Origin: Flavobacteriaceae bacterium
GTDB lineage: Bacteria; Bacteroidota; Bacteroidia; Flavobacteriales; Flavobacteriaceae
DNA: 55,033 bases
Reading direction: 5' to 3'
Assembly: GCA_024635765.1 (NCBI GenBank)
Contig: JAGXIE010000111.1
Location: 1 to 55,033 of the forward strand
The notes beneath the pieces were generated by a model. It was not told the DNA's origin. It saw only the letters and a list, made by a program, of their open reading frames with translations, and ran no database searches. How positions within the stretch are numbered: position 1 is the first letter of the stretch; each line of letters begins with the position of its first letter. Below are positions 50,003 through 55,033 of this stretch, piece by piece. A program made the position numbers and the translations under genes.

Positions 50003-52408
50003 TTATTGTTTTAAGGATGAATATTCTGTTATTGCTTTTTCCATATCCTGATGCTTATCGTAAAGCTTCATGATATCTTCATTTTCTTTTCCGTCGGTTA
50101 GGTATGCCGCAAAGACTTCCTTGGGAACTTCAAGCCGGAAAATGTTGCTTTCTTTTCCAATCTTGATGAACATCTCTGTGTATTTCCGCGGACCAGTAAG
50201 ATTATTTTTGATGGATTTTAATTGATTTAAATCGTGACTGGAGAGGTTCAAGCGTTTTTGCAGCTCTACATAACCTTTTTCGTTATTCAGGCTATAAATC
50301 ACTTGGGTATTCTCCAAAATGCTTGCAGAGGTTGAATTATTTGGCAATTGATTGATGGATTGTAGTATGATTCCAATAGCGCCATTCTGCTTACGGATGG
50401 CTTGGTAATAGAATTCGACACTTTCGAGTACATTTTCAAATTTCAATTGTTTTGCAAACTCATCGAATAGGATGATGCCCTTCTCTGCCCTATTTTTCCA
50501 AATGGTTCGTTGTATGGCAGACTTAATCAATTTGAGCATAACAGATAATATTTCCTTATTGTCTTTGACTTCATCCAATTCGAATACAATCAAACGTTTG
50601 TCTTCAATTTTATAAGTTTGGTCTTCATCGACCTCAAAAAGAAAACTGTAGATACCATCTCCAACATATTCTGACATGACATGTAGAAAGTTGATGATAT
50701 TGAAATAATCTGAATGAATTTTTAAGGTTTTCAGAAGGGTTTCTTGCTGAATTTCAATGTATGTGTAGAACCCTTTCAGAGAATGGTTACTATCCACTTT
50801 TGAATAGTAGTGACGTAAAATCTTTTTGACAGAGACCGACTGTGCCTTTGTAACCTTCAGGTCTGAAGCAAACAGTTCAAACAGAAAAATCGACAAATCT
50901 TCAAGGCGTTCTGGCGTTAGGTCTTTAGAATCGCTGATGTAAAAAGGATTGATACCCAAATTCTTTCCACTTTCATAGCGCAGAACGGTGTATTGTTCAG
51001 GATATAATTTGGCAAACTTCGTATAAGAACCTCCAAGGTCGATGATGACCAGGCGTACGCCACTTTCAAAATATTGCCGAAGAATGTTATTGGCCAAAAA
51101 CGATTTGCCTTCTCCTGTCGGAGCAAAGATTGCAAAATTCCGTGCCTTGATGCGTTTTTTGCGCTCGTCCCAAACGTCTTTCAGAACAGGAATATTATGT
51201 TCTCTATCATTGAATATAATTCCTGTTTCGTCAGATTGGTAATTGGTATTATTTATCACAAGGCATAAGGCGTGCTTCAAATCTGTGACATACAAATCTT
51301 CATTGGAAAAATTTGACGAAAAACAGAAATAACTATTGAGTATCAAATTTTTCCGCTCCTCGCCTCTCGGATAGTATGGAATCATATCCAGTTCTTTAAA
51401 TTCTGTTTTGATTCTGGATGCTATTTTGGTAAGGTCCTTTCTATTTTTTGACCAGTAGATAACATTGAGATGACCTCTAATTATCCGAGAATTATCATCG
51501 AGATTGATTTTATCCTGAATGTCCTGAATTTTGGAAAGAACCACTTTATTCTGCGAACCAAAATTGGAACTCTTTTTTAACTCCTCAATTTTTTTATCAA
51601 GTAGTTTACGCCACTTTTGTTTATCATCGAGGTAGATAATTTGATTGACAATATGATTTTCATTCAAGGTCAATCCAAACCCATCGATAAAACCTTGGTG
51701 GAACACGAAATCATCAGATGTAAACCGTTCGTTTGTTTTACTACTTTGCACGATATCGCCAAAGCAGAGTTCGCTATTTATCGACAATACATCAAAATGG
51801 TTATCGCCAATATCGATGCTTGGTTTTTCCAACAAAATATCAGTATCCATGTCATCATTAAAACCATTGAAAAAACTGTTGGTTATTTGAAGAATTTGTA
51901 AAGGTGTCATCGGTAACAGTTCTATTTTTCGACTGTTATTGACAAAAGAAACAGAGTCGCTGACAGAACCTATAAAACTCTTAATAGCATCATCCAATTC
52001 GCCAACAATCTCTTTAGAAACTTTTTTAAAAGGATTCACATATTTAGAATTGTTCAATTTTTTGTTCTTCGTTAGGATAAAAAATAAATATGACTGATGT
52101 CGCATATATTCGCGTCCCTCGAAATGATGGTGCGTAGCTTTTTCGAGGAAGGTTTTATTTGGAAGTTGTTCTGCTGAATAATTAGTTTTCAGGTACACAT
52201 CTTGTTTATGGATGACCGTTCCAATCGGTAAAGATTTGATAGCTTGAAACCATGAACTATGGATATCCTCAAAGTCTTTTTCCGACAAGGAATAGATTTC
52301 GGGCAATTTTACTTCGTAACAAAGAATGACATTGCCGTTATTGGCAAATACCAAATTGTCTTGTATGTTCGCAATCGGACGTAAAGCCGAAATGTTAATC
52401 TTGCTCAT
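50003..52408 (-). CDS. traG: Conjugation ATPase TraG (VirB4 family)
   Basis: An 801-aa VirB4-type ATPase that powers assembly of the conjugation channel. The N-terminal part (about 1-380) is the VirB4 N-domain. The Walker A is FAPTGEGKSFL (Lys about 435), and the Walker B motif is KGIILFDEFAKQL (about 643-655). GGSYTKFAKLYPEQY and QSINQLPNNSTSASILENTQVIYSL follow the family pattern. It overlaps the TraF gene by 14 bp at its start. Confidence 0.93.
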   Translation of the reverse strand: MSKINISALRPIANIQDNLVFANNGNVILCYEVKLPEIYSLSEKDFEDIHSSWFQAIKSLPIGTVIHKQDVYLKTNYSAEQLPNKTFLEKATHHHFEGREYMRHQSYLFFILTKNKKLNNSKYVNPFKKVSKEIVGELDDAIKSFIGSVSDSVSFVNNSRKIELLPMTPLQILQITNSFFNGFNDDMDTDILLEKPSIDIGDNHFDVLSINSELCFGDIVQSSKTNERFTSDDFVFHQGFIDGFGLTLNENHIVNQIIYLDDKQKWRKLLDKKIEELKKSSNFGSQNKVVLSKIQDIQDKINLDDNSRIIRGHLNVIYWSKNRKDLTKIASRIKTEFKELDMIPYYPRGEERKNLILNSYFCFSSNFSNEDLYVTDLKHALCLVINNTNYQSDETGIIFNDREHNIPVLKDVWDERKKRIKARNFAIFAPTGEGKSFLANNILRQYFESGVRLVIIDLGGSYTKFAKLYPEQYTVLRYESGKNLGINPFYISDSKDLTPERLEDLSIFLFELFASDLKVTKAQSVSVKKILRHYYSKVDSNHSLKGFYTYIEIQQETLLKTLKIHSDYFNIINFLHVMSEYVGDGIYSFLFEVDEDQTYKIEDKRLIVFELDEVKDNKEILSVMLKLIKSAIQRTIWKNRAEKGIILFDEFAKQLKFENVLESVEFYYQAIRKQNGAIGIILQSINQLPNNSTSASILENTQVIYSLNNEKGYVELQKRLNLSSHDLNQLKSIKNNLTGPRKYTEMFIKIGKESNIFRLEVPKEVFAAYLTDGKENEDIMKLYDKHQDMEKAITEYSSLKQ

Positions 52409-52679
52409 AATTGAAACTTGATGTTTTTTTGTTACTGATTATTTTAGGAAATGGTTTTCCAAACTGTAAAAGTTGAGGATTGCTTGAAAACCGTGTTAAA
52501 CCTATATAGAGCGCTGAATTAAAAAGTAATACTCCAACAATCATCATAAAACTGAATGAGAATATGATGATTAGCAGTGACGCTAAAATTGACACCATCA
52601 TCATGGCGAACAATGATATCGGAAGACCGAAAATCATTGCTCGCTTTCTGATGTTCTTATAGACCTCGAATCGCTTCAT
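52395..52679 (-). CDS. traF: Conjugative transfer protein TraF (DUF4133, VirB3-like)
   Basis: A 94-aa membrane protein with two adjacent hydrophobic segments (about 16-34 and 35-56, PISLFAMMMVSILASLLIIIFSFSFMMIVGVLLFN). It starts KRFEVYKNIRKRAMIFGLP, the DUF4133 signature. It functions as VirB3 counterpart next to VirB4. Its start overlaps the TraE stop by 1 bp, and its end overlaps the VirB4 start. Confidence 0.85.
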   Translation of the reverse strand: MKRFEVYKNIRKRAMIFGLPISLFAMMMVSILASLLIIIFSFSFMMIVGVLLFNSALYIGLTRFSSNPQLLQFGKPFPKIISNKKTSSFNYEQD

Positions 52680-52966
52680 TATACTACGATTGTTATAAGA
52701 TATGTGAAGATTCCTACCACAGCTCCTGCGATAAGAACAAATACCAAAACTCTGGTAATTCCTTTTTTCAAATCAGCGTTTTCTCCAAAAAAGTGTCCTG
52801 CGTTGAACAAAAATCCAACAAGGAAAATGACTCCAAGAATAATTGGGAAGACAGTTCTGATGGTATCGGAAACGTCATTGACAGAATCTTCAATACCACC
52901 AATTTGAGCAAAGCTGTTGGCAGTTGATAGCAAGAGTGTGATAAGTAAATAGAATGCTTTTTTCAT
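52679..52966 (-). CDS. traE: Conjugative transfer protein TraE (DUF4134, VirB2-like pilin)
   Basis: A 95-aa pilin-type protein. It has a signal peptide (MKKAFYLLITLLLSTANSFAQ) and two membrane helices (VFPIILGVIFLVGFLFNAGHFF and ITRVLVFVLIAGAVVGIFTYLITIVV), the DUF4134/VirB2 pattern. It is the first gene of the leftward tra operon and should be processed into the conjugation pilus or channel. No clear TAnnTTTG box is seen upstream on this strand. Confidence 0.87.
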   Translation of the reverse strand: MKKAFYLLITLLLSTANSFAQIGGIEDSVNDVSDTIRTVFPIILGVIFLVGFLFNAGHFFGENADLKKGITRVLVFVLIAGAVVGIFTYLITIVV

Positions 52967-53140
52967 AATAGAATATTTAATGTCCTGAAACAGGTGGTTA
53001 ATTAATTTTTGCGAAATCTATTAGGTAATGAAGCGGAACAGAGAAAATCATCAAACTTTAACAAGAGTTGGTGTTAAACTTTGGATAATTATTATGGATT
53101 GGTTGGATTCTTTGAATTTTGTTCAATAGAACAGAAAACA

Positions 53141-53779
53141 TTGAAGGATTGGAATATTTTTTATAGAAGATTTATTTTTCTGGCTTTTGTGACAGTTACA
53201 TTTAGCCTTTTTAGTCAGACTGAAAATGTTGGAAAAAAGATAATTGTCATTGATCCTGGCCACGGTGGAAGTGATTCTGGTGCTATTGGCATTAATGGAA
53301 TTAAAGAAAAGGACGTTGTTTTGGGTATAGCATTGGAAATGGTTAAAATGAATAAATCATTATCTAGTAGTACCCTTGAAATTTACTTGACACGGTATTC
53401 AGACACACTTATTTCCTTGAATGATAGAACCAAATTGGCAAAAGCACTTCAGGCAGATGTTTTCATTTCACTTCATTGCAATCATGCAGACTATCAAAAT
53501 GTGAAAGGAACGGAAGTATATGTTTCCAAGGTTGATGGAAATTATATCAGGCAGTCGATTTTAATGGGACATGGAATTGAAAGGGCATTGGTCAATCAAA
53601 TTGGTTTGGAAAGTCGAGGAGTTAAGTTTGCCAATTTTCAGGTTTTGAGGGAAACGGTTGATTATTGTGTCGCTTTACTCGTTGAATTTGGGTTCTTGAG
53701 CAACTGGGATGAGGCCAGTTATTTCTCAAGTTATAAAAATATTGAGTCTATTTCAAAGACAATCTTAACAGCACTCTAA
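53141..53779 (+). CDS. N-acetylmuramoyl-L-alanine amidase (Amidase_3), possibly transfer-associated
   Basis: A 212-aa cell-wall amidase. A signal peptide with a basic RR start (IFYRRFIFLAFVTVTFSLFSQ) precedes the catalytic domain, with IIVIDPGHGGSDSGAIG (metal His), KEKDVVLGIA (Glu), VFISLHCNHAD (second His) and the last Glu in ALLVEFGFLSN. No ATG is in frame before the signal peptide, so the start must be TTG; I take 53141, although the frame is open to a TTG at 53081. It is divergent from the tra operon and may open the peptidoglycan for the channel, as other elements do with lytic transglycosylases. Confidence 0.85.
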   Translation: MKDWNIFYRRFIFLAFVTVTFSLFSQTENVGKKIIVIDPGHGGSDSGAIGINGIKEKDVVLGIALEMVKMNKSLSSSTLEIYLTRYSDTLISLNDRTKLAKALQADVFISLHCNHADYQNVKGTEVYVSKVDGNYIRQSILMGHGIERALVNQIGLESRGVKFANFQVLRETVDYCVALLVEFGFLSNWDEASYFSSYKNIESISKTILTAL

Positions 53780-53799
53780 AACTATTTCATTTCAGGATT

Positions 53800-53901
53800 A
53801 TGAAAAATATATTTATAGAAATCATCATATCGGTTCGAACAATATTAAAATCTATTTATTATGAAACATTATTGTGGATTAAAAATTTTAGAAAGAAGTG
53901 A
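53800..53901 (+). CDS. Very small ORF (uncertain)
   Basis: A 33-codon frame starting MKNIFIEIIISVRTI and ending FRKK, amphipathic and hydrophobic. It follows the amidase by 20 bp, so it might be a small membrane peptide of the same transcript. There is no supporting motif, and the region is AT-rich, where chance frames are frequent. Confidence 0.2.
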   Translation: MKNIFIEIIISVRTILKSIYYETLLWIKNFRKK

Positions 53902-54122
53902 TTTTTCACTCAACATAATCAAAATAAAGATAATCCGGTGACCTTCGAGTTATGAGCTTGACTCTTAAATCATCTATAGAAAAAAAACTAACGATAGTAG
54001 TCCAAAATAATTGTTTCTGATGTCAAATATATTTAAAACAAGGATTCTAAATTAAGTCAATGAAAACAGCAAAATGTTGTACCTATGTTGTAACTGAAGA
54101 TTTTTTTGAAAAAATTTTAAAC
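53902..54122. other. Gene-free region at the presumed right end of the ICE
   Basis: I see no ORF and no inverted repeats of note in this AT-rich stretch up to the tRNA-Leu terminator. Its place beside the 3' end of tRNA-Leu(UAG) is where an ICE end (attR) would be expected, but I could not find the matching duplicate in the window. Confidence 0.3.
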
Positions 54123-54153
54123 AAAAAAAGCCGAAGATTTCTCTTCGGCTTTT
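54123..54153. terminator. Bidirectional terminator beside tRNA-Leu(UAG)
   Basis: AGCCGAAGA (54129-54137) pairs with TCTTCGGCT (54142-54150) around a 4-nt loop. A-run and T-run flanks make it a terminator in both directions. It lies one base beyond the 3' end of the leftward tRNA. Confidence 0.85.
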
Positions 54154-54154
54154 G

Positions 54155-54236
54155 TACGGGCGGGGAGACTCGAACTCCCACACCTCGCGGCACCAGATCC
54201 TAAGTCTGGCGTGTCCGCCATTTCCATCCCGCCCGC
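54155..54236 (-). tRNA. tRNA-Leu (anticodon UAG)
   Basis: An 82-nt cloverleaf on the minus strand. The acceptor stem GCGGGCG pairs with CGCCCGT (one G-U). The anticodon stem CCAGA/TCTGG encloses CTTAGGA, so the anticodon is UAG (Leu, CUA/CUN). The T-arm has GTTCGAGTC, and a long variable arm (GTGCCGCGAGGTG region) is present, as in tRNA-Leu. CCA is not encoded. Confidence 0.95.
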
Positions 54237-54270
54237 ATTTTCAAAATTTTCCAACATAATTCAATCGAAA

Positions 54271-54302
54271 TTGAATTAAATAAAATGTTCTTTTTATATT
54301 TG
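54271..54302 (+). promoter_or_regulatory. Strong promoter match upstream of a gene-free transcript
   Basis: TTG (54271-54273), 21 bp, TATATTTG (54295-54302): an exact Bacteroidota promoter. ATTCAAT/ATTGAAT (54259-54265/54270-54276) is inverted over the -33. No ORF follows before the terminators at 54414-54469. Confidence 0.6.
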
Positions 54303-54308
54303 TGCAAC

Positions 54309-54469
54309 GAAAGTTCTTTTAATACAATTAGAATAAGTTTAAGTTCACAAATCGTCAACATAGATTGTGAAAATTAGCGAATAGGTCTATTTCATTGACC
54401 TTATACAGTACGGTTGTGACCCCAGCCGGGTCACAAAAAAGTTAAGCTGTTGCTTGACTTTTTTTTTAC
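54309..54469 (+). ncRNA. Candidate small RNA ahead of tRNA-Leu(GAG)
   Basis: The region between the promoter at 54271-54302 and two consecutive terminator hairpins has no ORF, so a transcript of about 160 nt is likely. The hairpins are TTGTGACCC/GGGTCACAA (54414-54422/54428-54436) and GTTAAGC/GCTTGAC (54441-54447/54452-54458, one mismatch) with nine T. It could instead be a leader of the tRNA transcript. Confidence 0.4.
54414..54469 (+). terminator. Tandem terminator hairpins before tRNA-Leu(GAG)
   Basis: A perfect 9-bp stem (TTGTGACCC/GGGTCACAA) is followed at once by an A-run, a GTTAAGC/GCTTGAC stem and a run of nine T. The A-run and T-run extend the second stem. Confidence 0.7.
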
Positions 54470-54485
54470 CTTTATACTTCATAAT

Positions 54486-54570
54486 GCGCACGTGGCGGAA
54501 TTGGTAGACGCGCCAGCTTGAGGGGCTGGTATCCGTTTAGGATGTGGAAGTTCGAGTCTTCTCGTGCGCA
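54486..54570 (+). tRNA. tRNA-Leu (anticodon GAG)
   Basis: An 85-nt cloverleaf. The acceptor GCGCACG pairs with CGTGCGC. The anticodon stem CCAGC/GCTGG encloses TTGAGGG, so the anticodon is GAG (Leu). The T-arm has GTTCGAGTC, and the long variable arm is typical of tRNA-Leu. CCA is not encoded. Confidence 0.96.
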
Positions 54571-54748
54571 CAATTACAAGCAAATTTTGTGAAAACTCTC
54601 TTATAACTTCATGATTTTCTTGCACCCTCAAACATAGATTGATCAAAAAAATGCTTCATCAGACTATTTTTCAATAAACACTTTTAACTAATTTTTAGCT
54701 TCCTTCATTTTTATTTGACTATTTTTGTTTAACATTATCCGCTTAAAA

Positions 54749-55033
54749 ATGAACAACGTTAAAAGTAAATTTAGTATTAAAGACCTCGAAAACCTTACTG
54801 GAATCAAGGCTCACACCATAAGAATTTGGGAAAAACGCTATAATCTTCTCGAGCCAGAACGGACTGACACAAATATTAGATACTACGACCTCGAAAGCCT
54901 TCAAATGCTTCTCAATGTAAGTTATTTGAATGAAAACGGTTATAAAATTTCTAAAATAGCCTCCCTATCCAGAGAAAAAAAGGCTGAAATGGTTAGAAAT
55001 ATTGCGGCGAGCAACGGTTCTCAAAATCACGCA
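54749..55033 (+). CDS. MerR-family transcription regulator (partial, cut by window end)
   Basis: The first 95 residues of a MerR-type protein. The winged-helix start MNNVKSKFSIKDLENLTGIKAHTIRIWEKRYNLLEPERTDTNIRYYDLESLQML is the complete MerR DNA-binding domain. It resembles the CarH/LitR-type subgroup of flavobacteria, which carries a C-terminal B12-binding domain, but that part is outside the window. The gene is chromosomal, beyond the ICE and the tRNA genes. Confidence 0.88.
   Translation, partial: MNNVKSKFSIKDLENLTGIKAHTIRIWEKRYNLLEPERTDTNIRYYDLESLQMLLNVSYLNENGYKISKIASLSREKKAEMVRNIAASNGSQNHA

Overview
The window looks like a Flavobacteriaceae (Bacteroidota) chromosome carrying an integrative and conjugative element (ICE). 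The reasons are: AT-rich DNA; SusC/SusD, FecI/FecR, DUF6520, DUF6876 and RteC family proteins; TTG-N~20-TAnnTTTG promoters; and a CTnDOT-type tra operon (TraE, F, G, I, J, K, M, N).

Left part, 1-16 kb. Four small poorly characterised genes come first (a RelE-like protein, two hypotheticals, an HTH protein). Next is an ECF sigma/anti-sigma/SusC/SusD/metzincin protease locus (1984-10943). It is preceded by about 240 nt of DNA (1711-1940) that folds into many perfect helices and has no gene, so it is a strong candidate for a structured leader RNA of the sigma factor. Beyond two terminators, on the other strand, lie a DUF6520 peptide, a MauE/DoxX-like membrane protein, a PAS-like/AraC regulator and a STAS-like protein. 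Divergent from these is an 800-aa fusion of an alpha-oxoamine synthase with an acetyltransferase. Three GGATTAA-type half-sites, spaced exactly 21 bp apart, sit upstream of the fusion.

ICE, about 16-54 kb. RteC, an excisionase-like HTH, a replication-type protein and a DnaC-like ATPase form the left backbone. Cargo then alternates with backbone. Cargo 1 is an EEP-fold protein with altered catalytic motifs and a 1213-aa YobI-type membrane NTPase; the backbone DUF932 gene follows. Cargo 2 is metal resistance: a His-rich exported protein, a CzcA-TolC fusion, CzcB, a Fur-type regulator, MerTP, a GDCCVxC protein, a Zn/Cd ATPase and a methyltransferase. After SSB and DUF6876 come a candidate oriT, BfmA, the MobB-like DUF5712 protein and a VirD4-type coupling protein. 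Cargo 3 is an AbiE toxin-antitoxin pair, an OLD-family nuclease, and a two-gene unit of a Cas2-like protein plus a membrane/winged-helix protein. The tra operon reads leftward from 52966 to 45801, with a cell-wall amidase divergent from it. Two families of structured intergenic repeats mark the cargo: R1 (three copies) at cargo/backbone junctions, and R2 (two copies) directly after the stop codons of cargo units, in an arrangement that recalls integron cassettes.

Right edge. Two tRNA-Leu genes (UAG on minus, GAG on plus) flank a possible small RNA, and the window ends inside a MerR-family gene. No integrase or transposase is visible. If this is a complete ICE, its recombinase and left end lie outside the window or are lost.
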